In this document: positions 1 to 8,395 of the stretch, piece after piece
Layout of the letters: the number at the start of each line of letters is the position of its first letter
Numbering within the stretch: the first letter of the stretch is position 1
Origin: Mycobacterium persicum
GTDB taxonomy: Bacteria > Actinomycetota > Actinomycetes > Mycobacteriales > Mycobacteriaceae
Assembly: GCF_002086675.1 (NCBI RefSeq)
Contig: NZ_MVIF01000004.1
Coordinates: 1 to 64,000, forward strand
Length of the DNA stretch: 64,000 bases
Direction of reading: 5' to 3'
Translations under genes and position numbers: made by a program
Notes under the pieces: model-generated
What the model was told of the DNA's origin: nothing
Seen by the model: the letters and a program-made list of their open reading frames with translations, nothing else
The model's database searches: none

Positions 1-441
1 CCTCTCCTTCAACGCCAAACCGCAATCCGGGCACGCTTAAACGACTTAGGCATACCCATAGAGGGCGAACCCGCCCTAGGCCCCACGCAGCCGGGTACAC
101 CCGGTTCCGAGCCCCCGCCAAACCAACCGGGTACGCCGCCAAGCCAAGAGCCAGTCCCTCCAGCACAGGAAACACCGCCATTCCCACCGCCTAACAGAAT
201 CAACGGAATCACCGATCATGGAGCAGGAAGGATCGCCGGACGCGACGGCGGTCATGGCGTCAGCGACAAGGCAATGCAAGATGCTGTTGCGAATCCTGTT
301 GGGCCGCCCCAGTTTAAAGTAGACGAGCTTGGTAGAGGCGCTTACGTCTACGTTGGGAAAGACGCAACAGTGGTCCTAAACAAAGATGGCCAAGTGGTAA
401 CCGCCTGGGCGAACAGCCGGGCTGGATGGAGAAATCCGTGA
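1..441 (+). CDS. C-terminal part of a predicted polymorphic toxin (5' end outside window)
   Basis: Frame 1 is open from the window edge to a TGA at 439-441, giving 146 residues with no start inside the window. About the first 60 residues are rich in Pro, Gly and Gln, like the flexible linker of secreted toxins. The last ~75 residues form a compact domain with motifs DHGAGRIAGRDG, GVSDKAMQDAVANP, YVGKDATVVLNKDG and VVTAWANS. The order His...Arg...GVS..A..DAV.NP...GKDA.VVLN.DG resembles BECR-fold (barnase/EndoU/colicin/RelE-like) ribonuclease toxins, so RNase activity is inferred from pattern only. The next gene starts inside this one, as toxin-immunity pairs often do. The N-terminal delivery domain (ESX/WXG100-like would be expected in mycobacteria) is not visible. 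Confidence 0.6.
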   Translation, partial: PLLQRQTAIRARLNDLGIPIEGEPALGPTQPGTPGSEPPPNQPGTPPSQEPVPPAQETPPFPPPNRINGITDHGAGRIAGRDGGHGVSDKAMQDAVANPVGPPQFKVDELGRGAYVYVGKDATVVLNKDGQVVTAWANSRAGWRNP

Positions 442-695
442 GCAACGTTCTCGATGCTATTTCACCGGAGCACCGTCCCGTGATCGCGCAAGAATTAGAG
501 AATCGTAATCCCGCTCTCTTCGACGAGCTTCGGCGCACAGAGAAGCCGACCAACGAACAGAGCGACGCTGTTATCGACGTGCTTTCCGACGCCTTGATGA
601 AGACCTTTGGACCTGATTGGGTTCCGAATGATTATGGGTTGAAAATCGAACGAGCAATTGACGCATATTTAGAGACGTGGCCGATATACCGGTAA
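426..695 (+). CDS. Predicted immunity protein for the upstream toxin
   Basis: An 89-residue acidic soluble protein with no signal peptide or membrane segment. Its ATG lies 16 bp inside the toxin gene in another frame, which implies translational coupling. The DNA looks clearly AT-richer than the surrounding genes, which suggests recent acquisition. Position, size, charge and overlap fit an immunity protein; I do not recognise a named family, so the assignment is by context only. Confidence 0.5.
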   Translation: MEKSVSNVLDAISPEHRPVIAQELENRNPALFDELRRTEKPTNEQSDAVIDVLSDALMKTFGPDWVPNDYGLKIERAIDAYLETWPIYR

Positions 696-799
696 TCGCT
701 TGACACCAACTGTTGCCAGCACCAGGCGCGTACCGGGCATCGGGAGCGCGGTCGGGCTGGCATCCGCGTGGGACTGAAGGAACTTAGGCAGGAACGCAC

Positions 800-1110
800 A
801 TGACGTACGCAGCCAGGGACGAAACGACGCTCCCCAAACTGCCTGAACAGATGCGGTGGGTGGTACTGGTGGACAAGCGTCAGCTCGCGGTGCTGCTGCT
901 AGAAAACGAGGTACCGTCGCTTCCGCGACGGACACCTTGGAGGCGCGCGGTGATATCGACTACGAAAGCCAGCCGGTCGACGCAGTGGAGCGGCTATGTC
1001 GGCGTTTGGCCGACCAGGCGGTGCGTCAGTGGGGTTTTATGCAGGGTCTCAAGCAGAAGCTAGGACCAGGTGTCGACGTGCGGATGAAGCTGGTGGAGTG
1101 GAACCGGTGA
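800..1110 (+). pseudogene. Frameshifted small ORF of unknown function
   Basis: Two overlapping frames read as one protein interrupted near 905-915. The first frame (ATG at 800) gives about 37 plausible residues ending in LAVLLLENE. The sense then moves to the frame ending at 1110, which contains VDAVERLCRRLADQAVRQW and ends GPGVDVRMKLVEWNR. After the break the first frame becomes Arg/Ser/Thr-rich nonsense to 1063. A missing base, or a sequencing error, would explain this. I do not recognise the family. It lies between the toxin pair and a 13E12 remnant, in what looks like decaying accessory DNA. Confidence 0.4.
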
Positions 1111-1126
1111 GCTTAATGCCCCACCT

Positions 1127-1591
1127 GTGGGGGTAGCTTACGGATTTGCGACCAATCTCAAGTGTCTGTGCCGAAAACATTACCGAACGGCTAAAGACAT
1201 TTCGCGGCGGCATCGCCGGATGGCGCGACGAGCAGCTGCCCGACGGCGTCGTGATCTGGACATCGCCGACCGGCAAGACATAACGAACGGTACCCGCGGG
1301 TGCCAAGTTGTTCTCGGATCCGGCGCCGCGCGGATCGCGCGAGCACACAACCGCAATCACGTTCAACGCCGCGTCAACACCGCCGAACAAGAGTTGCGGC
1401 AGGCGCGGAAAGCGGAGATCGAAGCACGCAAGTTTCGAAACCACATGCGCGACATGCTGCTTCTCTTCAAGGGCGAACCGAGCACCAGCCCGTTTTGCAC
1501 CTGGGTGAATGATCCCCGGGAATCCGAGGAACTCCCACCGGACTGGCGACCACCGCCGGTACCCCCAGTGCCCGACGATCCACCATTTTGA
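1127..1591 (+). pseudogene. Broken 13E12-family (DUF222/HNH) protein remnant
   Basis: The 13E12 C-terminal signature is spread over several frames. NLKCLCRKHYRTAK is in the frame starting at 1127. GGIAGWRDEQLPDGVVIW and SPTGKTYRTVPAGAKLF follow in other frames, and the first frame then resumes with AEQELRQARKAEIEARK and a Pro-rich end PPPVPPVPDDPPF. The LCRKHH-type residues and the GW(R/D)xxQLPDGxVxWTSPTG pattern are typical of REP13E12 proteins. At least two frameshifts and the missing N-terminal DUF222 half make it nonfunctional. REP13E12 copies are known attachment sites for phiRv1-type prophages. Confidence 0.6.
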
Positions 1592-1630
1592 CGAGCATTA
1601 ACCCGGGCCTGGCGGTACCCTCATTCGGCT

Positions 1631-2269
1631 ATGGCAGCTATGACTGAACCGGCACAGGGCGAGCTCATCATTCTCAACGGCGGATCCAGCGCGGGAAAGA
1701 CGTCACTCGCTATGGCGTTCCAAGACTTGGCCGCCGAATGCTGGATGCACCTGGGGATCGACCTGTTCTGGTTTGCACTGCCGCCGGCGCAGCTGGACCT
1801 CGATCGAGTGCGGCCCGAGTACTACACGTGGGACTGCGTGGTCGAAGACGACGGCCTCGACTGGTTCACCGTGCATCCTGGTCCGCTCTTGGATCAGGCC
1901 ATGCATGCCCGTTACCACGCCATCCGGGCCTACCTGGACAACGGCATGAACGTGATCGCCGACGAGGTGATCTGGAAGCGGGAGTGGCTGGTGGACGCCC
2001 TCCGAATTTTCGAGGGCTGCACAGTGTGGATGGTCGGAGTCCATGTCTCCGACCAAGAGGGTGCTCGCCGGGAGCAAGAACGCGGCAACCGCTACCCCGG
2101 CTGGAACCGGGGCAGCGCCCGCGCCGCACATGCCGATGCCGAGTACGACTTCGAACTGGACACCACGGCCACCCCGGTCCAGATGCTGGCCCGAGATCTG
2201 CACGATCGCTACCGGGCCTGCCGCGAGCCCACCGCCTTCAATCGGCTACACAAGCGCTTTCTGTCCTGA
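1631..2269 (+). CDS. Chloramphenicol-phosphotransferase-like P-loop kinase (Rv2636-like)
   Basis: A 212-residue soluble protein of the CPT/AAA kinase family. The Walker A loop [11 protein letters not shown] is at about residues 14-24, followed by [12 protein letters not shown] and, mid-protein, NVIADEVIW, a Walker-B-like strand. CPT enzymes phosphorylate the 3'-OH of chloramphenicol, but the substrate of the mycobacterial homologues is not established. ATGs lie at 1631 and 1640 and neither has a convincing ribosome site; the longer form is given. The stop is only 10 bp from the convergent fadD stop. The gene opens the conserved Rv2636-dedA-STAS order, interrupted here by fadD and tetR. Confidence 0.75.
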   Translation: MAAMTEPAQGELIILNGGSSAGKTSLAMAFQDLAAECWMHLGIDLFWFALPPAQLDLDRVRPEYYTWDCVVEDDGLDWFTVHPGPLLDQAMHARYHAIRAYLDNGMNVIADEVIWKREWLVDALRIFEGCTVWMVGVHVSDQEGARREQERGNRYPGWNRGSARAAHADAEYDFELDTTATPVQMLARDLHDRYRACREPTAFNRLHKRFLS

Positions 2270-2279
2270 GCCCGACGCG

Positions 2280-3926
2280 TTAAAGTTTTTGTGTCACTTG
2301 ATCTTTCGCCCAGCGATAATCGGCCTTGCCCGACGGCGAACGTTGCACCCGGCTGCAGAAGACAATGTCCTTGGGAAGCTTGTAGCGCGCAATGTGGCGC
2401 GCGGCCTCGGCGATGATGCTGTCCGGGTCGGCATCCCGTCCCTGCGCCAATTGGACGATCGCGACGACTTCGCTTCCCCACCGGACACTGGGACGACCAG
2501 TCACCACGACGTCGTACACGGCGGGGTGCTCGGCAATCGCGGCCTCGACCTCCTCGGCAAAGATTTTCTCCCCGCCGGAGTTGATGGTGACCGAATCACG
2601 GCCGAGCAACTCGATTCCGCCATCGGCGGCCCAGCGGGCCCGGTCACCGGGAACGGAATGGCGAATCCCTTCGATGACCGGAAACGTTCGCGCGGTCTTC
2701 TCCGGGTCCCCGAGGTACCCGAGCGGAATCAGACCCTGCTGAGCCAACCAGCCGATTTCGTCGTCCCCGGGCGACAGGATCCGGGTCATGTCTTCGCTGA
2801 CCACCACCGCCCCCGGGTTCGGAGCGAACCGGCCGGAAGCACCCTGCAGGCGAGTGGACACCTGGCCCATCTGTGACCCCGACTCCGAGGATCCGCCCGC
2901 GTCCAGGATTGCCAGTTGCGGCAGCAATTCCACGAAGCGCTGCTTGATCGGCGCGCTGAGCGCCGCACCGCCGGTGACCAGAATCAGTAGCCCGGACAAG
3001 TCATAATCACCGGACTCGAGTTCGTCGATCAACGGCCGGCCGAACGCGTCGCCGACAATTGACAGCGACACCACCTGTTCCCGGCTGGCCAGCGCCCACA
3101 CTTCGGCAGGATCGAAGTGGGTGGTCGTCGGCGCCATGACAAACGTCCGTCCGCCGCACAGGTTGATGAATGCCGCCCACTGCGCCGCGCCGTGCATGAG
3201 CGGCGCCGCCGTCATCGAGCCCGGCCCGTCCGGCCGTGACCGCTCGACGATCTCCTGCAGGCTGGTGGCCAACTCGCCGGTGCCGAAAGCCCTTCCGCCC
3301 ATTGCGTTCATGTAGATGTCGTGCTGACGCCACAGCACCGCCTTGGGCATTCCGGTGGTGCCGCCGGTGTAGAGCACGTAAAGGTCGTCGGGCGACGGGG
3401 TCACGTCGAGCGGCTCTTCGGACGTCCCAGATATCGACGCCAGCAGTTCCTCGTAGCGCACCGCCCCCGGCAACGGATCGTTTCCCGAATGGTCGTCGAC
3501 ATGGATCAGGCGCGGGAGGTGGTCGTATCTCTCCAAGGCCTCGGCCAGCGTCGGGCCGAACCGTGCGTGGTACATGACGGCGTCGGCGGCGGCATTGCCG
3601 AGCAGATACACCAGTTCGTCGGCGACATAGCGGTAGTTGACGTTGAACGGGGCGACCCGGGCTTGGTAAGCCCCGATCATCGCCTCGAGGAACTCGTTAC
3701 CGTTCGCCAGGTACAAACCGAGGTGACTTTGTCCCGATTCGTAAGGTGCCAACTCGGAGCGTTCCCGACGAACGCCGAGCCCCCACCGGTGTAGGGCGCG
3801 GGCGAAACGTCGGGCGCGTTCGTCGGTCTGCGCGTAGGTGAATCGCCGGTCCCCGAACACGATGCAGTCGCGATCCGGGTTGGCCGCCGCCACCGCCGAG
3901 AACACCTGCGCGATGTTGAATTCCAC
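2280..3926 (-). CDS. Acyl-CoA synthetase, FadD19-like
   Basis: A 548-residue ANL-superfamily enzyme expected to activate a carboxylic acid as acyl-AMP and then transfer it to CoA. The AMP-binding motif YVLYTGGTTGMPKAVLW is clear, followed by LDAGGSSESG and the C-terminal hinge region with INSGGEKIFAEEVE. The end SPSGKADYRWAKDQ carries the catalytic Lys. These features and the length match FadD19-type sterol or long-chain synthetases, though the substrate is not shown. The GTG start at 3926 was chosen because AGGAGG sits just upstream; an open frame continues to 4097 without family character. It is divergent from dedA and lacks an equivalent between the Rv2636 and Rv2637 homologues of M. tuberculosis. 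Confidence 0.85.
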   Translation of the reverse strand: MEFNIAQVFSAVAAANPDRDCIVFGDRRFTYAQTDERARRFARALHRWGLGVRRERSELAPYESGQSHLGLYLANGNEFLEAMIGAYQARVAPFNVNYRYVADELVYLLGNAAADAVMYHARFGPTLAEALERYDHLPRLIHVDDHSGNDPLPGAVRYEELLASISGTSEEPLDVTPSPDDLYVLYTGGTTGMPKAVLWRQHDIYMNAMGGRAFGTGELATSLQEIVERSRPDGPGSMTAAPLMHGAAQWAAFINLCGGRTFVMAPTTTHFDPAEVWALASREQVVSLSIVGDAFGRPLIDELESGDYDLSGLLILVTGGAALSAPIKQRFVELLPQLAILDAGGSSESGSQMGQVSTRLQGASGRFAPNPGAVVVSEDMTRILSPGDDEIGWLAQQGLIPLGYLGDPEKTARTFPVIEGIRHSVPGDRARWAADGGIELLGRDSVTINSGGEKIFAEEVEAAIAEHPAVYDVVVTGRPSVRWGSEVVAIVQLAQGRDADPDSIIAEAARHIARYKLPKDIVFCSRVQRSPSGKADYRWAKDQVTQKL

Positions 3927-4106
3927 TAACGGCCTCCTGGCGATGTGACGGCCGAATATACGCCATCCTGGGGGCCCTCCCGTCGCGGGCGTCGACGGCA
4001 CCCGGGTTGGGCACTCCTGGGGCAGATGTGACGACAAATTCGGCGCCGGCCCGGTCACAAGCCTGGTTACACGGCGCGGTGAGCATGCGTCAGGCATCCT
4101 TTAGCA

Positions 4107-4760
4107 ATGGATGTGGAAGCGCTGCTGCACTCGGTCCCGCCGCTTGCCGTCTACCTGGTAGTGGGCGGCGTGGTCGGGGTCGAGAGTCTGGGCATTCCCC
4201 TTCCCGGGGAGATCGTGTTGGTCAGCGCGGCGCTGATGTCGTCGCATCACGATCTGGCCGTCAACCCCATCGGTGTTGGCGTTGCCGCCGTCATCGGCGC
4301 GGTAATCGGTGATTCGATCGGTTACTCGATCGGCCGCCGATTCGGCATGCCGCTGTTCGACCGGCTTGGCCGGCGATTTCCGAGGCACTTCGGCCCCGGA
4401 CATGTCGCGCTCGCCGAGCGGCTGTTCAACCGCTGGGGAGTTCGCGCGGTGTTCTTCGGTCGCTTTATCGCGCTGCTGCGGATCTTGGCCGGGCCGCTCG
4501 CCGGCGCCTTAAAAATGCACTACCCACGATTTCTGGCCGCCAATGTGTCGGGTGCCATCTGTTGGGCCGGTGGCACTACCGCGCTGATCTACTACGCCGG
4601 GATGGCGGCGGAACGCTGGATGCAGCGCTTCTCCTGGGTCGCGTTGGTCGTCGCCATCGTGGTCGGGATCATCGCGGCCATCCTGCTGCGCGAACGCACG
4701 TCGCGGGCGATCGCCGAACTCGAGCAAGAGCACTATCGCAAGGCGGACACGGCGGCCTGA
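4107..4760 (+). CDS. dedA: DedA-family membrane protein (Rv2637-like)
   Basis: A 217-residue integral membrane protein of the DedA/VTT family. The N-terminal re-entrant segment holds ESLGIPLPGEIVLV, the typical E...P.PGE motif. It is followed by GDSIGYSIGRRFG and, mid-protein, FGRFIALLRILAGPLAG, which is the conserved F.R..P..R...G region. Two hydrophobic helices close the protein before a charged cytosolic tail. DedA proteins are linked to lipid carrier flipping and membrane homeostasis; the specific substrate here is unknown. The gene is divergent from fadD. Confidence 0.85.
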   Translation: MDVEALLHSVPPLAVYLVVGGVVGVESLGIPLPGEIVLVSAALMSSHHDLAVNPIGVGVAAVIGAVIGDSIGYSIGRRFGMPLFDRLGRRFPRHFGPGHVALAERLFNRWGVRAVFFGRFIALLRILAGPLAGALKMHYPRFLAANVSGAICWAGGTTALIYYAGMAAERWMQRFSWVALVVAIVVGIIAAILLRERTSRAIAELEQEHYRKADTAA

Positions 4761-4876
4761 TAGGCGACTGAGCCAGTGCCCCGCCGCGGGTGCCGGGCGA
4801 CCAGCGGGCACGCCATTTGCTGCCCCGCGACTGGCGGCGCCTGGCAATCGTCTTCCAGGCCGACAGCCGGCGAACG

Positions 4877-5482
4877 CTAACCGGCCGCTTCGGATTGGGG
4901 ACGATGCCGTTCGATGAGAACGCGGGCCATCTGCTGCGCACGGTGAGCCGCCTCGGAGTCCCCGACGGCCGCCATGATGATGGCGCCCTTCATGAGGATG
5001 TGCCACGAACAGGCGAAATCCTCCACCTCGAGGAGACCGGCTACCACCGCACGTTCCCGCACGACGTCACGCACATGGTCGATGTGGGCGACGCAAGCCT
5101 GGCCGACGGGATGATCACGCCCCAACTCGAGCAGCACATTGATGAACGCGCAGCCTTCATATCCGTCGCGACTTTGGAACCAATCGTGCAGGACGTCGAA
5201 GATCGCCAGCAATTGTTCCTCGGGGGTGTTGCCCAGCTCGCGCGAGTGCGCCTCGATCAGACCGTACGTCCAGAGTTCCTCACGCCGCTGCAGGACCGCC
5301 AGCACCAGGTCGTTCTTGGTCGCGAAATGCCGGTACAGCGTGGCCCTGGCCACACCCGCCCGCTCGATCACCTCGTCGGTGCCTACCGCCCGGATACCGC
5401 GCCGACTGAACAGTTCGTAGGCGGCCCCCAGAATGCGGTCACGAGCCGGTGCAGCCGGCGTGGCGGACTCCGGTACGGCCAT
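4877..5482 (-). CDS. TetR/AcrR-family transcriptional regulator
   Basis: A 201-residue regulator starting MAVPES. The N-terminal helix-turn-helix is clear: RILGAAYELFSRRGIRAVG, then TDEVIERAGVARATLYRHF at residues ~15-55. The C-terminal ligand domain is helical and includes the segment EGCAFINVLLELG. Upstream in-frame residues (to 5797) are non-homologous and cross an operator-like palindrome, so the ATG at 5482 was chosen. It is divergent from the STAS gene, with about 150 bp between them, so self-regulation and control of 5633-6061 are plausible. The ligand is unknown. Confidence 0.85.
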   Translation of the reverse strand: MAVPESATPAAPARDRILGAAYELFSRRGIRAVGTDEVIERAGVARATLYRHFATKNDLVLAVLQRREELWTYGLIEAHSRELGNTPEEQLLAIFDVLHDWFQSRDGYEGCAFINVLLELGRDHPVGQACVAHIDHVRDVVRERAVVAGLLEVEDFACSWHILMKGAIIMAAVGDSEAAHRAQQMARVLIERHRPQSEAAG

Positions 5483-5517
5483 AGCGAACCCTAACCATAC
5501 TCTCAGACCCCGGATGT

Positions 5518-5535
5518 AGACAGACCGTCCTGTCT
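5518..5535. promoter_or_regulatory. Candidate TetR operator
   Basis: An inverted repeat AGACAG-N6-CTGTCT lies 36 bp upstream of the tetR start, in the divergent region. A second, smaller one (GTCTG-N4-CAGAC) is at 5554-5567. Arm size, symmetry and position match typical TetR-family autoregulatory operators. Binding is inferred. Confidence 0.5.
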
Positions 5536-5632
5536 CGTTATACAAATGAGACCTAACGACGAAGTCTGTCTTCAGACGCGCAGGACGGGCATCCATCGCG
5601 GCGCTGCGGCGCCAGTCGATTAGGAGTGCGCC

Positions 5633-6061
5633 ATGAGCGTGGTTACAGCAGAACCGATCACCCCACATCTGATGCTCAGCACGCGGCTTGTCAGCGAGTT
5701 GGGCGACCCGCGGAGCACCTTGCGGGCGACCACCGACCGCAACGGAGCGGCGGTGTTGATACACGCGGGCGGCGAGGTCGATGCCTGCAACGAGCACACG
5801 TGGCGCCAGCTGATTACCGAGACGGCCACCAGCGTCCCCCGGTCGGGGTTGTTCGTCGTCGACGTCACCGGCCTGGATTTCATGGGCTGTTGCGCCTACG
5901 CCGTGTTGGCCGAAGAGGCCGATCGGTGTCGTCGCCGCGGCGCCGAGCTACGCCTGGTGAGCCCGCAATCGACCGTCGCCCGGATCGTGGCGGCCTGCGG
6001 GTTCAACGACTTATTGCCCGTATACCGGACGGTGGAATCCGCTCTGCGGCCGAGCTGGTAG
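5633..6061 (+). CDS. STAS-domain anti-sigma-factor antagonist (Rv2638-like)
   Basis: A 142-residue STAS-domain protein. The N-terminal strands include AAVLIHAGGEVDACN and the core helix region is GLFVVDVTGLDFMGCCAY. Anti-anti-sigma factors normally carry a phosphorylatable Ser just before this helix (DSSG-type); here the equivalent positions are Gly85-Cys86-Cys87. That argues against control by the usual Ser phosphorylation, though partner binding may persist. The start has TAGGAG about 8 bp upstream. It matches the position of Rv2638 two genes after dedA, with tetR inserted between. Confidence 0.8.
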   Translation: MSVVTAEPITPHLMLSTRLVSELGDPRSTLRATTDRNGAAVLIHAGGEVDACNEHTWRQLITETATSVPRSGLFVVDVTGLDFMGCCAYAVLAEEADRCRRRGAELRLVSPQSTVARIVAACGFNDLLPVYRTVESALRPSW

Positions 6062-6199
6062 TCCCAGGCAGCCCTGCCGTCGCGTGCGCGGGGCTCCCCA
6101 CGTTCACTCGCGGGGCCTTAGGGGACTTCAGCCTCTTCTCTTAACCGGTGCACTGGTGGTGCGATCCCTGGGTGAGCGACTCACGCTTGGGAGGTTGAG

Positions 6200-7918
6200 A
6201 TGACCGAAATGACCGGTGGCGAGCTCTTCGCCCGTTCGCTTCAGGCCGAGGGGATCGAGTTCCTCTTCGGGCTGCCGTCCCCGGAGATCGACCCGCTGTT
6301 CGCGCAATTGCAGGCGTACGGTATCCGGCTAGTGCCGGTGCGTCACGAAGCGGCCGGGGTGCACATGGCCGAGGGCCTGTACAAGACGACGGGCAAAGTC
6401 GCGGCTGTGCTGGGCAATCCCGGCCCCGGCTCGGCGAACCTGCTGCCGGGGGTGGTCACCGCGCTGCACGAAGGTGTTCCGGTGCTGGCCATCACCTCCC
6501 AGCACCGGCTCGGCATCGTCTATCCCTCACCGCCTTCGACCTTCCAGGGCCAAGACCAACTCGACCTTTTCCGGCCCGCGGTCAAATGGGGCGGCCCGAT
6601 CTTCGAATGGGCACGCATACCCGAGGTGCTACGGCTGGCGTTCCGCGAGATGCACAACGGACGGCCAGGTCCCGTCCACGTCGAGCTGCCGGCACCGATT
6701 CTGTATGAGACCGGCGATCCGCGGACGGCGCCGGTATGGTCGCCCGTCAGCTACCGCGTCGGGCCGCCGCAGCCGTCGGACCGCCAGCTCGACGAGGCCG
6801 CGGTGCTGCTGGCGGCCGCCCAGCGTCCGGTGGTGATCGCGGGCCAAGGCGTCGACCGCGCCGACGCCCGGGGTGGTCTGCTGGATATCGCCGAACTGCT
6901 CGGCTGCCCCGCCATCGCCTCGATGGCCGGGCGCGCGTGCGTCCCGGCCGATCATCCCAACTACGTGTTCGGGTTCGGCCCCGCCGGTGACCTCGCGCGC
7001 AGCGAGGCCGACGTGTTGCTGGTGGCTGGCTCCCGGATGGGAAACCTCGACGTCCCCTACGACAGCTACTGGGGCGACCCGGCGGGCAAGCGGCTGATCC
7101 AGATCGACATCGACCCAAGGCATTTCGGCGTCACCCGGCCACTGCACCTGGGCATCCTGGCCGACGCGCGAGTCGCGCTCGACGGCATTGCCGCGCGGCT
7201 GCGTGCGACGGATCTCGGCCCCCGCGACGGCGCCGACCTGGCCCGCTACCGGCGGCTCGACGAGCAGGTCCGGATGCAACTGGCTACCCCGATACTCGAA
7301 TGGCAGGGCCCGGGCATCCACCCCGCGCATGCGGCCGGTGTGATCGGCGCCGCGTTCGGTTCGGATGCGGTGTACACCGTCGACGGTGGCAACACGTCGC
7401 TGTGGGCCTACAACGTACTGCCCCCGACACGGCCGCGGTCCTATCACTCGATCCTCGAGCTCGGGATGCTCGGCACCGGGATCCCGTCGGCGATCGGCGC
7501 CAAACTCGGCGCACCTGAACGCGAGGTGGTCTGCGTCACCGGCGACGGGGCCGCCGGATTCAACATCATGGAGTTACAGACCGCCGCCCGTGAGGGCATC
7601 GACGTCACCGTCGTGGTGTTCGCCGAGGGCTCCTGGACGATGGAGGAGCTGAACGAACTTCAGTTGTACGGAACAACATTCGGCACCGCGCAGGGCGAGA
7701 TCCGGTGGGACATCGTCGCGCAGGGACTCGGCTGCCACGGCGAATACGTGGAGCGGATCGAGGACCTCGACGGCGCCCTGCGGCGTTCTCGCGAGCACGG
7801 CGGCCCGAGCCTGGTGTGTGTGCGGACCGATCACGCCGCCAACCTCGCCATCCCGGCCGAGATGACGGCCCGGTTCTTCGAGGTCTACTCCGGCCCCGCC
7901 AAACCCGCCGTTGTCTGA
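6200..7918 (+). CDS. Thiamine-diphosphate-dependent enzyme, acetolactate-synthase-like
   Basis: A 572-residue three-domain ThDP enzyme. The N-terminal Pyr domain has the catalytic Glu region VRHEAAGVHMAEG (~residue 50) and GNPGPGSAN. The central domain has QRPVVIAGQGVDRADA. The C-terminal PP domain has the ThDP motif VTGDGAAGFNIMELQTA (GDG...N, ~residues 447-463). This supports decarboxylase, carboligase or synthase chemistry on a 2-oxo acid, but not the substrate. No small regulatory ilvN-type subunit is adjacent, so a role in branched-chain amino acid synthesis is unlikely. GGGAGG precedes the ATG. It appears to be a single-gene transcription unit. Confidence 0.8.
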   Translation: MTEMTGGELFARSLQAEGIEFLFGLPSPEIDPLFAQLQAYGIRLVPVRHEAAGVHMAEGLYKTTGKVAAVLGNPGPGSANLLPGVVTALHEGVPVLAITSQHRLGIVYPSPPSTFQGQDQLDLFRPAVKWGGPIFEWARIPEVLRLAFREMHNGRPGPVHVELPAPILYETGDPRTAPVWSPVSYRVGPPQPSDRQLDEAAVLLAAAQRPVVIAGQGVDRADARGGLLDIAELLGCPAIASMAGRACVPADHPNYVFGFGPAGDLARSEADVLLVAGSRMGNLDVPYDSYWGDPAGKRLIQIDIDPRHFGVTRPLHLGILADARVALDGIAARLRATDLGPRDGADLARYRRLDEQVRMQLATPILEWQGPGIHPAHAAGVIGAAFGSDAVYTVDGGNTSLWAYNVLPPTRPRSYHSILELGMLGTGIPSAIGAKLGAPEREVVCVTGDGAAGFNIMELQTAAREGIDVTVVVFAEGSWTMEELNELQLYGTTFGTAQGEIRWDIVAQGLGCHGEYVERIEDLDGALRRSREHGGPSLVCVRTDHAANLAIPAEMTARFFEVYSGPAKPAVV

Positions 7919-7953
7919 GGTCGGCGTCGTTGGCCTGAGCGAGTGATGCGAGA

Positions 7954-8280
7954 CTATCCAGATCCTCCGTCGTCGGATTGGTTGGCGATGCAGGTCCGGT
8001 AGGCCTCCCAGCACATCGCGGCAGCGTCCGGCGGCACATACCTCTCCCCGTAGATGCCTATTTGCACGCTGGCCGACATGCAGGCCTGCTTTTCGCTGGT
8101 ACAACTCGTTGTGGGCGCGTCCTGTTGCTGCAGCGGTAGGGTACCCAGGTCTCCGGCGGTCTCCCCGCTGATGCAGGGTGTTGTCGGCGACTCGGCCGCC
8201 GCTGGGCTGGCTAAGACGCCGGCGATCGGGCAGAGCAGAACTGTTGCCAACGCCAGCCGGGCAACGGGTTTGAAAGACAT
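7954..8280 (-). CDS. Small exported Cys-rich protein of unknown function
   Basis: 108 residues with a clear Sec signal peptide (MSFKPVARLALATVLLCPIAGV, cleavage likely after SPAAA). The mature ~78 residues contain five Cys: TPCIS, TSCTSEKQAC, MCWEAYRTC. The spacing suggests disulfides outside the membrane. I do not recognise a family. It lies downstream of, and on the same strand as, the kinase whose extracytoplasmic tail is also Cys-rich, so the two may be related; the 115-bp gap leaves co-transcription uncertain. Confidence 0.65.
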   Translation of the reverse strand: MSFKPVARLALATVLLCPIAGVLASPAAAESPTTPCISGETAGDLGTLPLQQQDAPTTSCTSEKQACMSASVQIGIYGERYVPPDAAAMCWEAYRTCIANQSDDGGSG

Positions 8281-8395
8281 CAGCGACTCCTCACGACAGA
8301 AATGTCAGGGGTTTCAGAATTGCGCCCGTCGTCTTGTCGGGTTAGGGCATTAGTGCCCACAAGGCGGGGGAAGAAGTCCCTAAGAGCTTCGCCGG

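Noticed and set aside
2043..2876. 277-aa plus-strand frame across the kinase and fadD ends
   Set aside because: It runs out of frame through the CPT-like gene and antisense to fadD; no domain.
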